From Pseudomonadota bacterium (GTDB lineage: Bacteria; Pseudomonadota; Alphaproteobacteria; SHVZ01), in NCBI GenBank assembly GCA_016195085.1, contig JACQAG010000031.1:1-64000 (forward strand): DNA of 64,000 nt, in the 5' to 3' direction. Positions within the stretch are counted from its first letter, which is position 1; the number at the start of each line of letters is the position of its first letter. The notes under the pieces were generated by a model. It was not told where the DNA came from. It saw nothing but the letters and a program-made list of their open reading frames with translations, and did not search any database. This document shows, in pieces, positions 25,732 through 34,713 of the stretch. A program made the position numbers and the translations under genes.

Positions 25732-26490
25732 ATGGAACGGGTGACACTCTACTGGCAGCCGGGATGCACGAGCTGCCTCAGGACCAAGGAATTCCTCAAG
25801 GCCTCCGGCGTCGATTTCATCTCCGTCAACGTCCATGACGATGCCGAGGGCATGGAAGCCCTCCATCGCATGGGACCGCGCACCGTGCCGGTCGTGGCCA
25901 GGGGCGATCGCTTCGTCTTCGCCCAGGTGCTGGACGACGTCGCCACCTTCCTCGGCATCGCCCATAACTCCAACCGCTTGAGCCCGGCGGCGCTGGTGTC
26001 GCGGCTGGACGGCGTGCTGAGTGCCGCCGAGCGCTATCTCCGCCAGCTTCCCGACGACCGCCTGGAAACCCTGCTGCCGCGCCGCAAGCGCACCTATCGC
26101 GAGCTCGGCTACCACATTTTCCGGATTCCGGCGGCGTTCCTGGAAGTGACCGAGGGCATCGCGTTCAGCGCCGCCAGCGCCAATCTGCTGCCCCCGGCGG
26201 AGATCAGGACCGTGGCCGACATCGTCGGCTACGGCGTGGGTGTGCATCGGGGACTCAGCACCTGGTGGGTCGGCACCGACGACCGCGAATGCCGCCGCGA
26301 GGTCGAAACCTATTACGGGCTGAAGCCCCTGCACCTGGTGCTGGAGCGCACCGCCTGGCACAGCGCCCAGCACACGCGCCAGCTGATGATGGTGCTGGGC
26401 CTCTTGGACATCGAGCCCGATCGCCCACTCGCCGCCGCCGACCTCGCCGGCCTGCCGCTGCCGGAAAACGTCTGGGACCCGGCCGAGTAG
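25732..26490 (+). CDS. Glutaredoxin-like / DinB domain fusion protein
   Basis: A 252-residue two-domain protein. Residues 1-80 form a glutaredoxin/thioredoxin-like fold with active-site CTSC (Cys12, Cys15), the cis-Pro in RTVPVV and a following helix. Residues about 90-245 form a DinB-like four-helix bundle with candidate metal ligands in ELGYHIFRIP and the paired histidines of HSAQHTRQL. Some DinB/YfiT enzymes are metal-dependent thiol S-transferases that use bacillithiol or mycothiol. The fusion suggests thiol chemistry on one chain; that role is inference. Confidence 0.8.
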   Translation: MERVTLYWQPGCTSCLRTKEFLKASGVDFISVNVHDDAEGMEALHRMGPRTVPVVARGDRFVFAQVLDDVATFLGIAHNSNRLSPAALVSRLDGVLSAAERYLRQLPDDRLETLLPRRKRTYRELGYHIFRIPAAFLEVTEGIAFSAASANLLPPAEIRTVADIVGYGVGVHRGLSTWWVGTDDRECRREVETYYGLKPLHLVLERTAWHSAQHTRQLMMVLGLLDIEPDRPLAAADLAGLPLPENVWDPAE

Positions 26491-26498
26491 CGGCGGAA

Positions 26499-26603
26499 AT
26501 AGCCCCCACCCCGGCCCTCCCCCGCCTTCGGCGAGGGAGGGAGTGACGATGCGCTTTTACTCCCTCCCCCACGCATGTGGGGGAGGGTTGGGGTGGGGGC
26601 TAT
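26499..26603. repeat. Paired GC-rich palindromic element (family 1)
   Basis: Outer inverted arms of about 27 bases begin ATAGCCCCCACCCC (left, 26499) and end with its complement at 26603, with two mismatches. Inside are two smaller hairpins built on CCCTCCCCC. The element sits between convergent genes. Related elements are at 27653-27774 and 37586-37694. Confidence 0.8.
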
Positions 26604-26621
26604 CGGCCGGGCCGCTTCGCG

Positions 26622-27620
26622 CTACCGTTGTTCCCCGGCGAACCCTCGCTGCAGCTCCGCCAGGCGGTCGAGCGCCGCCTTGGGGAGCGGACCCTTCTCG
26701 GCCGCGGCCAAGGCGCCTTCGAACTGCTCGGGCGTGGCGATGCCCACGAGGATGGTGCCCATCCGCAGCTCGGAGATGGCGAAGCGGATCGCCGCCTCGG
26801 CAAGGCTCGCGGCGAATCCGGCATCGATGAGCGGCTTCAGCCGGCGCGCCCGGCCGAGATCGGCGTCATAGTCATTGGCCGAGCCGATCGGTTGCGGCGG
26901 CGGGCTCGCGATCGGGTGACGCTCCGCCGTTCCGGACAAGGCGCCGCCCGCCAGCACACGAATGCCGATGACGCCCACGCCTGAGCGCTGCGTGTGCTCG
27001 AGCAGCCGCCCATAGTCCTGGGCCGGATAGGTTCCGGAGAGCGAAGTGGCCGCCGACGGGTTCAGCATGTTGTAGACGATTTGCGCGCTCTCGAAGCGGC
27101 CGGCATCGATCACCTCTTGGAGAGACGCCGTATCGCCGACCGCGGTGATGCCGAGATGGCGGACCTTTCCCTGCTGCCTGAGCGCCTCGAATGCGGGCGC
27201 GACCTCTTCCAGCACCTGCTTTGCCGTCAGCGACTCCTCGCTCTCGGCGTGCGCGATCGGATTGTGCAGGTGGAAAATATCCACCCGCTCCATGCCCAAG
27301 CGCTTCAGGCTGCCCTCGAGCGATTTCGTCACCGCCGCACCGATGCCGCGGCGCTCGTCGGGTCCCACCCTGACCTTGGTGCCGACGACGGCGCCGGTCG
27401 CCTTCAAAGATTTAAGCGCGCGGCCGAGATTGGTTTCCGAGGCGCCATTGCCGTACTGAACCGCGGTGTCGAAGTAGGTGACGCCGGCCGCGAGCGCGCG
27501 GGCGACGGCACGCTCCTGGTCTTTGGGCGTGCCACGCACCATGAGCCCACCCACCGAGCCGCAGCCGAAGCCTAAGACGCCGAGACCAAGACCGGTGCGG
27601 CCGAATTGTCGCTTTTCCAT
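26622..27620 (-). CDS. Aldo/keto reductase
   Basis: A 332-residue NADPH-dependent reductase of the aldo/keto family. The catalytic tetrad is visible as Asp in YFDTAVQYGNG with Tyr in the same motif, Lys in VVGTKVRVG and His in IFHLHNP. The opening MEKRQFGRTGLGLGVLGFGCG is characteristic. It reduces carbonyl groups; the substrate is not indicated. It is on the same strand as, and downstream of, the acetamidase gene, with a palindromic element between them. Confidence 0.92.
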   Translation of the reverse strand: MEKRQFGRTGLGLGVLGFGCGSVGGLMVRGTPKDQERAVARALAAGVTYFDTAVQYGNGASETNLGRALKSLKATGAVVGTKVRVGPDERRGIGAAVTKSLEGSLKRLGMERVDIFHLHNPIAHAESEESLTAKQVLEEVAPAFEALRQQGKVRHLGITAVGDTASLQEVIDAGRFESAQIVYNMLNPSAATSLSGTYPAQDYGRLLEHTQRSGVGVIGIRVLAGGALSGTAERHPIASPPPQPIGSANDYDADLGRARRLKPLIDAGFAASLAEAAIRFAISELRMGTILVGIATPEQFEGALAAAEKGPLPKAALDRLAELQRGFAGEQR

Positions 27621-27652
27621 GGTGAGCCTCCCTGCCGCGCGGCGAATAAGAT

Positions 27653-27774
27653 GCCCCCACCCTACCCTCCCCCACCTTCGGCGGGGGAGGGTTTAGAATG
27701 CAGTGGTCATACTCCCTCCTCCGCGCCCTTCGTCGAGCTCAGGGGCGGGGGCGGGGGAGGGCCGGGGTGGGGGT
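27653..27774. repeat. Paired GC-rich palindromic element (family 1)
   Basis: Inverted arms start TGCCCCCACCCTACCCTCC and close with GGGGGAGGG and GGGGTGGGGG on the right. Two inner hairpins are present. The element lies between the aldo/keto reductase and acetamidase genes. Confidence 0.75.
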
Positions 27775-27783
27775 GTGGCCGAG

Positions 27784-28704
27784 TCAGGTCCGGGTGAAGC
27801 CGGCGTTGAGCTTGGGGAACTCCACGCGGACGCTGCAGCCGATGACCATGCGGCAGTACTGATTGACCCTGAGGTCGCCGGCGATCGACAACAGGCCGAA
27901 GGCATCGACCGGGCTCACGCCTAAGCGCTCGCCCATGAGCTCCATCATCGAGCGCGTGGCGATCTCGGCCGCTTCCTCGAAGCCGGGTGCGGATGCGGTG
28001 GTGATCAGGTGATCCCTGGTCTCGAGCCAGGGCCACTCCCTGGCCTTGCCCTTCTCCAAGGATAGCCTGAGATGCACCCTGGCGCCGATCTCCACGCCGG
28101 TGCCGGAGATCTCGCCGTCGCCCATGGTCGCGTGCACGTCGCCGACATAGAAGTGCGCCCCCGGTACCCTGACCGGCAGATGCACCTTGGTGCCCACCGT
28201 GATCCGGTTGTTGTCCATGTTGCCGCCATGCCGGCCGATATAGGCGGTGCCGATGGACTCGCCCGCCGGTGCCGTCGCCATCACCCCGATCATCGGTCGC
28301 GTCGGCAATCTGAGGCCGTCGAAATGCACCTCGCCGTCGATCACCGGCAGGATCTTCGCTTCCGTGCGGTTGACCAGGCCTTGCACCAACCCAACGTTCG
28401 GCTTCACCAGAACGAAGCCGTAATCGTCGAGATCGATGCGCAGCACCTCGGCCACCACCGCATCGCCGGGCTCGGCGCCGACGATCAAAATGGGCCCGGT
28501 CGCGGGATTGGTCTTGGGGAAGCGATCCTCGAAATTGGGCGCCGTCTTCGGCTCGTCCTCCGGGCGCTTCAGCTTGCCGGTGCGCGCATCATGGGTCTCG
28601 ACCATGACCTCGCAGGGGGCATCGACCGCCAGGCGCGGCGTTGCGGCGCGGTCGAAGCCGTAGACGACGGTGCTGCGGTCGAGGTGGTGGATGGGGAGCG
28701 GCAT
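27784..28704 (-). CDS. Acetamidase/formamidase family protein
   Basis: A 306-residue enzyme of the FmdA/AmdA family, which releases ammonia from short-chain amides. Recognised segments are PILIVGAEPGDAVVAEVLRIDLDDYGF, the metal-site region GRHGGNMDNNRI, VGDVHATMGDGEISGTGVEI, and a C-terminal SIAGDLRVNQ. ATG at 28704 is one base after the stop of the nitrilase-like gene, so both are translated from one transcript. The substrate could equally be another small amide. Confidence 0.9.
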   Translation of the reverse strand: MPLPIHHLDRSTVVYGFDRAATPRLAVDAPCEVMVETHDARTGKLKRPEDEPKTAPNFEDRFPKTNPATGPILIVGAEPGDAVVAEVLRIDLDDYGFVLVKPNVGLVQGLVNRTEAKILPVIDGEVHFDGLRLPTRPMIGVMATAPAGESIGTAYIGRHGGNMDNNRITVGTKVHLPVRVPGAHFYVGDVHATMGDGEISGTGVEIGARVHLRLSLEKGKAREWPWLETRDHLITTASAPGFEEAAEIATRSMMELMGERLGVSPVDAFGLLSIAGDLRVNQYCRMVIGCSVRVEFPKLNAGFTRT

Positions 28705-28705
28705 G

Positions 28706-29704
28706 TCAGCCGGACTTTCCTGGGGGTGGGTTTCGGGAGGGGATGGGGACCATCCCCTCCCCGGCTCTCCCCAGGGGTGGGCCGGCGCCGGTGCGCTCGA
28801 GGATGAGCTTGTAGTGCTCCGGCCGCCGGTGGAGGGCGAAGTTGAAGATCGAGGTCTTGTAGGCCGTGCAGAGATCGAGGTCGCAGCGCGCCACCGCGAG
28901 CTCGTCGCCGAGCGTGGTGCATTGGGCGACGATTTCGCCCGAGGGCGCGATGATGCAGCTCTGGCCGATCTGATCGACCCCCTCCTCCACCCCAGCCTTG
29001 GCGACACCGACGACCCAGGTGCCGTTCTGGTAGGCGCCGGACTGCATGACCAGGTGGTTGTGGAAGGGGCCCAGATCGTCGGTCTCCGGCATCGCCGGAT
29101 TGTGCACCGGCGTGTTGTAGCCGAGCACCACCAGCTCCACGCCCTGCAGGCCCATCACCCGGTAGGATTCCGGCCAGCGCCGGTCGTTGCAGATCATCAT
29201 GCCGACCTTGCCGTCGAAGGCCTTCCACACCGGGAATCCCAGATTGCCCACCTCGAAGTAGCGCTTCTCCAGATTTTCGAAGGGAGAGTTCGGACGCCGA
29301 TCGGTGTAGCCCGGCAGGTGGATCTTGCGATACTTGCCGATGATGCGTCCGTCCTTGCCGACGAGCACCGCAGTGTTGAAGCGGCGCTTCTTGCCGTCCT
29401 CCAGGGCCAGCTCGCAATAGCCCAGATGGATGCCGATGCGATGCCGCGTTGCCGCCTCGAACAAGGGCTGGGTCGCCGGGCTCGGCATCTCCCGCTCGAA
29501 ATAGCTGTCGAGCTCGTCCTCGTCCTCGATCCACCAATGGGGGAAGAATGCCGTCAACGCCGCTTCGGGATAGACGATGAGATCGACGCCCATCTTGGCG
29601 CCCACGTCCATGAGCTGCATGAGGCGGCTCACCACCTCCTGCCGGCTCTCGCTCTTGGCGATCGGCCCGAGCTGGGCCGCCCCTACGGTCACGATCCGCA
29701 CCAT
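28706..29704 (-). CDS. N-carbamoyl-D-amino acid hydrolase-like nitrilase-superfamily enzyme
   Basis: A 332-residue carbon-nitrogen hydrolase. The catalytic triad is visible as Glu in YPEAALT, Lys in YRKIHLPG and Cys172 in MICNDRRWPE, the last motif being characteristic of N-carbamoyl-D-amino acid amidohydrolases, which yield amino acid, CO2 and ammonia in hydantoin breakdown. ATG at 29704 matches the family N-terminus. The final 20 or so residues (Gly/Pro-rich) are encoded by a palindromic repeat at 28736-28760 and are not part of the fold. Operon with the acetamidase-like gene. Confidence 0.88.
   Translation of the reverse strand: MVRIVTVGAAQLGPIAKSESRQEVVSRLMQLMDVGAKMGVDLIVYPEAALTAFFPHWWIEDEDELDSYFEREMPSPATQPLFEAATRHRIGIHLGYCELALEDGKKRRFNTAVLVGKDGRIIGKYRKIHLPGYTDRRPNSPFENLEKRYFEVGNLGFPVWKAFDGKVGMMICNDRRWPESYRVMGLQGVELVVLGYNTPVHNPAMPETDDLGPFHNHLVMQSGAYQNGTWVVGVAKAGVEEGVDQIGQSCIIAPSGEIVAQCTTLGDELAVARCDLDLCTAYKTSIFNFALHRRPEHYKLILERTGAGPPLGRAGEGMVPIPSRNPPPGKSG
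28736..28760. repeat. Short palindrome inside the 3' end of the nitrilase-like gene
   Basis: Arms GGAGGGGATGG and their complement flank GGA. The pattern is the same as the hairpins at 16402-16519. The repeat is read through and encodes part of the protein's C-terminal extension. Confidence 0.75.
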
Positions 29705-29734
29705 GCTTGCTCCTCGCGTGCGCTTAGAGATGTT

Positions 29735-29922
29735 CACCACGGAGACACGGAGAATGGAGAGTTCACGCAGAGGGCGCTGAGGCCGACGCAGAGGCCGCAG
29801 AGGGAAGATTTCAGTGCCGCGCATAGCGCGGCTCAAGCGATTCTTACCTCCGCGACCTCGGCGCTCTTCTCAGCGAACTCCGCGGTTCAATCTTCCGCCG
29901 TGCCCTCCGTGTCTCCGTGGTG
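29735..29922. repeat. MITE-like fold-back element with 18-base terminal inverted repeats
   Basis: Perfect 18-base ends (CACCACGGAGACACGGAG and its complement) bound a 188-base noncoding element. The interior is also partly self-complementary, with GCAGAGG/GCTGAGG-type motifs on one side and their complements on the other. No frame inside resembles a transposase. It fills the gap between the nitrilase-like and gamma-glutamyltransferase genes. No target-site duplication was confirmed. Confidence 0.75.
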
Positions 29923-29943
29923 CGTTTTCTTTGCGTCCCGTCA

Positions 29944-31548
29944 CTACACCCCTAGCGCGTAGCCATCGCGCCTGGGATCGGCACCACCGGTCATCGCCCC
30001 GGTCGCCTGATCGATGGCCACGCCATGCATGCCGCCCACCTTCATGGTGTAGTCCTCGAGCGTCTTGATGTCATGGCCGCGCTTGATGAGCTCGCTGCGG
30101 ACCTTCTCGGGGACGCGCGCCTCGCACCAGGCCTCGCGACCATCCATGAGCCGGAGCCTAGGCGCATCGATCGCATCCTGCAGCGGCTGCTTGAAGTCGA
30201 CATGCTGCACCAGGGCCTGCACCTGGGTCTGGCAGATGCCGTAGCTGCCGGGCGTGCCCAGCGCCAGCACCGGCTTGCCGTCGCGGGTCGAGACCGAGGG
30301 CGCCATCGGCAGAGCGAGCGCCCCGCCGCCTCGCATGTAGTTGGTGCCCTTGGGATTGAGCTCGCCCCAATAGAGGAAGTTGTTGAGGGCGACGCCGCTT
30401 CCGGGCAGGACGACGCCGCAGCCGAAGCCGGCGCCGAGGCTCTGGGTGATGCAGACGACATTGCCCTCGCGGTCGGCGACCGAGAACGAGGTCGTATGCT
30501 CGCGGTCGACGCCGGCCAGCGCCGGCTCGGCTTCCGGAAATTGCTCGGCCGGTCCCGCGATCGGCATGCCGTCGCGAACGCGTGCACGCAGCCGCTCGAT
30601 GCTGCCATTGCCCATGAGCTCGGCCAGCTTGGCGACAGGGGGGTTGTTGTTGTTGATGCGCTCGATGCCGGCAAGCCGGATCGCGCGCATGACCGTGTCG
30701 ATGTGCTCGACGCCGTTCTGCTCGAGCGTGCCCAGATCGAAGCCGTCCAAGATCTGCAGGGTCATCAAGAATTGAAACCCTTCCGAGGGCGGCGGCAGGG
30801 TGTGGACCTTGAGCCCGCGATACGGGGCGACGAGCGGCTCGAGCCACACGGGCTCGGCATTGGCGAAATCCGTGTCGGTCAAGACGCCGCCCAACTTCTG
30901 CACATGCCGGACGATCTCGCGGCCGAGCTTCCCGCCATGGAGATAGCTCGGGCCCTCGGCCGCGATCGCCTCGTAGGTGCGGGCGAGATCGGGCTGCTTC
31001 AGGATGTTGCCGGCGGGCATGCCGCCCTTGCCGTCGGTGTAGGTCTTGAGCCAATCGCCGTAGAAGGCCTTGTAGCTCTTCAGCTCGGCATCGGCTTGGG
31101 CGATATATCCGGCATTGTTCTCGGTCACCGGGAAGCCGTCCCGCGCCAGCTCGATCGCCGGCTGAAAGATCTCGGCCAGCGGCTTCGAGCCATGGGCGCG
31201 GACCAGCTCGCACCATCCGGCGAGATTGCCGGGTGTGGCGATCGCCATCGGCCCGCGCGCCACATCGGAGCGCTTCAGTCCCTTGGCGTTGAACTTCTCC
31301 GGCACGCGTGTGATGAAGTCCAGCGTGCGCACCCGCCGCTCCTTCGCCACATAGCAGGTCGCCATGCCCATGCCGGCCAGCCCCGACATATAGGGCTCGA
31401 CCACGTTGAGGGCGGCAGCAACCGCGGCGATGGCATCGAAGGCATTGCCGCCGGAGCGCAACAGGCGCACCCCCGCCATCGAGGCGTGCGGATGCGCCGA
31501 GGCCACCATGCCTTTGATCGAGCTGATCGTGGGACGTTTACCCGCCAT
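29944..31548 (-). CDS. ggt: Gamma-glutamyltransferase
   Basis: A 534-residue N-terminal-nucleophile hydrolase that cleaves gamma-glutamyl bonds of glutathione and related compounds after self-cleavage into two subunits. The processing/nucleophile site is REHTTSFSVAD, where the Thr starts the small subunit. Substrate-binding segments LPPPSEGF and a Ser/Gly-rich ALGTPGSYG block are present. No clear signal peptide follows the ATG at 31548, so it may be cytoplasmic, as in the subgroup lacking export signals. It diverges from the second amidase gene. Confidence 0.92.
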   Translation of the reverse strand: MAGKRPTISSIKGMVASAHPHASMAGVRLLRSGGNAFDAIAAVAAALNVVEPYMSGLAGMGMATCYVAKERRVRTLDFITRVPEKFNAKGLKRSDVARGPMAIATPGNLAGWCELVRAHGSKPLAEIFQPAIELARDGFPVTENNAGYIAQADAELKSYKAFYGDWLKTYTDGKGGMPAGNILKQPDLARTYEAIAAEGPSYLHGGKLGREIVRHVQKLGGVLTDTDFANAEPVWLEPLVAPYRGLKVHTLPPPSEGFQFLMTLQILDGFDLGTLEQNGVEHIDTVMRAIRLAGIERINNNNPPVAKLAELMGNGSIERLRARVRDGMPIAGPAEQFPEAEPALAGVDREHTTSFSVADREGNVVCITQSLGAGFGCGVVLPGSGVALNNFLYWGELNPKGTNYMRGGGALALPMAPSVSTRDGKPVLALGTPGSYGICQTQVQALVQHVDFKQPLQDAIDAPRLRLMDGREAWCEARVPEKVRSELIKRGHDIKTLEDYTMKVGGMHGVAIDQATGAMTGGADPRRDGYALGV

Positions 31549-31782
31549 GCTGCTTCCTCGTCTTTCTCTTGGGAAATACCTCTCCAGGGCGCTTAGACTG
31601 GCACGCGGCCGGCGGGCGAGGCTAGGCTTTCCAAGGAGCAAGGGTGCGGGCGCGTGGCTATTCCACAGCCTGAAGCGCGTACCGCCGGCATTGGCGCCCG
31701 GCGCCCGGCCTCGCGCTTGCCAGAGGCCGCCGGGCCGGTCCAAAGTCCCGCCCTCTCCGCCATCCCTTCCCAACGAGCCCCC

Positions 31783-33222
31783 ATGACCGAACCCTGCGAT
31801 CTTGCTGCCGTCGAACTGCGCCGTCTCATCGGCACCAAGGCGCTCTCGCCGGTGGAGCTCTTGGAAAGCTGCCGCAAGCGCATCGATTCCGTGAACCCGA
31901 CCGTGAACGCGATCACCGCCACCTGCTGGGGGCGCGCCGAAACCGAGGCGAAGCTGGCCGAGGCAACCGCGATGGCCGGGGAGGATCTGGGGCTCCTGCA
32001 CGGATTGCCCCTCGGTGTGAAGGACCTGAACGAGACCGAGGGGCTCCGGACCACCTGGGGCTCGCCCATCTTCAAGGACCATATCCCGGCCAAGGACGAG
32101 CGGATGGTGGCGGCCTGCCGGGCGGAAGGTGCGATCGTCGTGGGCAAGACCAACGTCCCGGAATTCGGCGCCGGCGCCAACACCAACAACCCGGTCTATG
32201 GGCCGACCGGCAATCCCTTCGATCCCAAGCGCATCTGCGGCGGCTCGTCGGGCGGCTCGGCGGTGGCACTCGCGACCTCGATGCTGCCGATCTGCACCGG
32301 CTCGGACACCGGCGGCAGCCTGCGCATTCCAGCGGCGTTCTGCGGCGTCGTCGGCTTCCGCCCGTCGCCCGGCCTGGTCGCAACCGAGCGCCGGCCCTTG
32401 GGCTGGAGCCCGCTCTCGGTGCAGGGACCGATGGGTCGCAACGTCGCAGATACCTGTCTCTTGCTGGCGGCCCAGGTCTCTTCCGACAGCCGCGATCCCT
32501 TCGCCGGTCCGGTCGACCGCAACGACTTCCTCGGCCTCATGCCTTGCGACCTGGCGCAGCTCCGGGTGGCGGTGACCGAGGATTTCGGCTTCTGCCCGGT
32601 CGATGACCGCATTCGCTCGACCTTCCGCCAGCGCATCGATCGGATCCGCCCGGTGTTCAAGACCTGCGATCAGGCGACCCCGGATATGGGCCGCGCCGAT
32701 GAATCCTTCGAGATCCTGCGCGCCGTGCAGTTCCTGGCCGGGCAGAAGGAGAACTACGAGAAGCGCCGCGACCAGCTCGGCCCCAACATCATCGACAATT
32801 ACGAGGAGGGGCTGCGCTATTCCGCCGCCGACGTCTCCTGGGCGCATGCCGAGCAGACCCGCATCTATCGCCGGGTGCAGACCTTCTTCGAAGACTATGA
32901 CCTCATCCTGTCGCCGACCGTGGCGGTGCCGCCCTTCCCCTGGACGCAGCGCTACGCCGACACCATCAACGGCAAGCCGACGCGCACCTATTTCCACTGG
33001 CTGGCGCTGACCTATGCCATGACCTTGACCGGCCATCCCGCCATCTCGGTTCCCTCGGGCCTCGAGCCGACCGGGACACCCTTCGGGCTGCAGGCGACCG
33101 GCCGCGCCCATGGCGATCGGGCGTTGTTGCGGGCCGCACTGGCCTTGGAGGCGCACTTCGCCGGCGATAGGGAGCTGGCCCGCCCGCTGCCGAACCTGAA
33201 GACGCTGGCGAAGAAACCGTGA
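31783..33222 (+). CDS. Amidase (amidase-signature family)
   Basis: A 479-residue amidase with catalytic Lys in LPLGVKDLN, cis-Ser in CGGSSGGSAVA and nucleophilic Ser in GSDTGGSLRIPA. It is only distantly related to the amidase at 23786-25183. ATG at 31783 gives the usual N-terminus (LAAVELRRLIGTKALSPVEL). The stop overlaps the GTG of the M81 gene by 4 bases, so the two are coupled. Hydrolysis of amides or N-carbamoyl compounds is likely; the exact substrate is unknown. Confidence 0.9.
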   Translation: MTEPCDLAAVELRRLIGTKALSPVELLESCRKRIDSVNPTVNAITATCWGRAETEAKLAEATAMAGEDLGLLHGLPLGVKDLNETEGLRTTWGSPIFKDHIPAKDERMVAACRAEGAIVVGKTNVPEFGAGANTNNPVYGPTGNPFDPKRICGGSSGGSAVALATSMLPICTGSDTGGSLRIPAAFCGVVGFRPSPGLVATERRPLGWSPLSVQGPMGRNVADTCLLLAAQVSSDSRDPFAGPVDRNDFLGLMPCDLAQLRVAVTEDFGFCPVDDRIRSTFRQRIDRIRPVFKTCDQATPDMGRADESFEILRAVQFLAGQKENYEKRRDQLGPNIIDNYEEGLRYSAADVSWAHAEQTRIYRRVQTFFEDYDLILSPTVAVPPFPWTQRYADTINGKPTRTYFHWLALTYAMTLTGHPAISVPSGLEPTGTPFGLQATGRAHGDRALLRAALALEAHFAGDRELARPLPNLKTLAKKP

Positions 33223-34703
33223 AGCACATCGCCATCGCCCGCTTCGGGCATGAGGGCAATTCCTTCTCGCCGGTCGAGGCGACGCTGAAGGACTTCCAGG
33301 ACGGCGAGTGGGCCGTCGGCGAGGAGGTGCCCCGCCACTATCGCGGCAGCAACACCGAGATCGGCGGCGCGGTGAAATTCCTCGACATCCAGCCCGGCTG
33401 GAAGCCGACCTGGCTGCGCTCGACCTTCGCCTCGCCGTCGGGCCCGCTGGCGAAGGGAGTCTATGAGACCATCCTGGATGAGATCCTGGACGGGCTCCGC
33501 GCCCGGCCTTGGGATGCGGTCTACCTCGCCCAGCATGGGGCGCTCAACGCCCATGGTCGGCCCCATGCGGATCTCGATCTCCTTCGTGCGGTCAGGAGCG
33601 TCATCGGCGAGACGCCGCTCGGGGTCACCTACGATCTGCACGCCAACGTGACCCAGGAGCAGGCCGACCTCATCGACATCTCCGTCGGCTACAAATGCCA
33701 TCCGCACACCGATATGGCCGAGTGCGCGGAGAAGTGCCTGAAGCTGCTCCTGCGCAAGGTCGCAGGCGAGATCCGCCCGGTCGCGCGCGTGGCGAAGACC
33801 GGCACCATCCTGCCCAGCATCAATGCGCGGACCACCGACGGGCCGATGGCCTCGGTCGCCGCCTTCGCCCGCGCGATCGAGGCGAAGGAGGGGCTGCTCG
33901 ATGTCACGCCCTATCACGGCTACGCCTATGGCGACAGCCAAGCGGCCGGCGCCTCGGTCCTGGTGTTCGCCGACGGCGACGCGGCGAAGGCCGAGAGCGC
34001 CGCCCGCGATGTGGCGGCCAAGATGAACGAGATCCGCGATGCCTTGTTCGTCAGCCTGCCCAGCGCCGAGGCGGGGATCGCCCGCGCCATCGCCGCCGCC
34101 AAATCGGGCAAGGGCCCGGTGGCGGTCATCGATGCGGCCGACCATCCCGGTGCGGGCGCCATCGGCGATACGCCGGAATTCTTCCGCGCGCTGTTGGCGG
34201 CAAGACCGTCGGTGCCTGCGGCCTTTGTGTTCTTCGCCGATCCGACGACCGTCGCCCGCGCGCATGAAGCCGGTGTCGGCGGCCGCCTTGAGGCCAAGCT
34301 CGGCGGCCGGCTCACGCCGCTCTTCGGACCGCCGGTGCCGGTCGTGGCGCGCGTCGTCACGCTGACGCAAGGCCGCTTCACCAATGTCGGCCCCGTGCAA
34401 AACGGACTCGAGACCAATTTCGGCCGCACCGCCGTGCTCGAGGTGGATGGCATCAGAGTGGTCGTCAGCGAGACCTGCCGCTCGGTGACCGACCCCGCCT
34501 TCTTCCGGCTGCACGATATCGATCTCGCCAAGCTCGGCGTGCTCGCGGTCAAGGCCAAGAACCAGTTCCGCGCCGCCTTCCGCCAGGTGTTTTGCGAGAT
34601 GATCGACATCGACACGCCCGGCCCCGCCGCGCTCGATTTTGCGGCCATGCCCTGGCGCATCGCCGACCGCACGCTCTATCCCTTGAACCGACGGGCGGGC
34701 TAG
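33219..34703 (+). CDS. M81 family metallopeptidase (MlrC-like)
   Basis: A 494-residue protein of the M81/MlrC (formerly DUF1485) family. MlrC is the zinc peptidase that finishes microcystin degradation; most relatives act on other small peptides or amides. Visible blocks are FGHEGNSFSP, YLAQHGALNAHG, YDLHANVT, GYKCHPHTDM with several candidate metal ligands, and a C-terminal half containing IDAADHPGAGAIGDT. GTG at 33219 overlaps the amidase stop. The FAD oxidoreductase gene follows after 10 bases. Confidence 0.88.
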   Translation: MKHIAIARFGHEGNSFSPVEATLKDFQDGEWAVGEEVPRHYRGSNTEIGGAVKFLDIQPGWKPTWLRSTFASPSGPLAKGVYETILDEILDGLRARPWDAVYLAQHGALNAHGRPHADLDLLRAVRSVIGETPLGVTYDLHANVTQEQADLIDISVGYKCHPHTDMAECAEKCLKLLLRKVAGEIRPVARVAKTGTILPSINARTTDGPMASVAAFARAIEAKEGLLDVTPYHGYAYGDSQAAGASVLVFADGDAAKAESAARDVAAKMNEIRDALFVSLPSAEAGIARAIAAAKSGKGPVAVIDAADHPGAGAIGDTPEFFRALLAARPSVPAAFVFFADPTTVARAHEAGVGGRLEAKLGGRLTPLFGPPVPVVARVVTLTQGRFTNVGPVQNGLETNFGRTAVLEVDGIRVVVSETCRSVTDPAFFRLHDIDLAKLGVLAVKAKNQFRAAFRQVFCEMIDIDTPGPAALDFAAMPWRIADRTLYPLNRRAG

Positions 34704-34713
34704 GTGCCGGACC

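Noticed and set aside
29944-33156. Minus-strand frame extending gamma-glutamyltransferase to 1070 residues
   Set aside because: The family start is at 31548; the upstream part is antisense to the second amidase gene.
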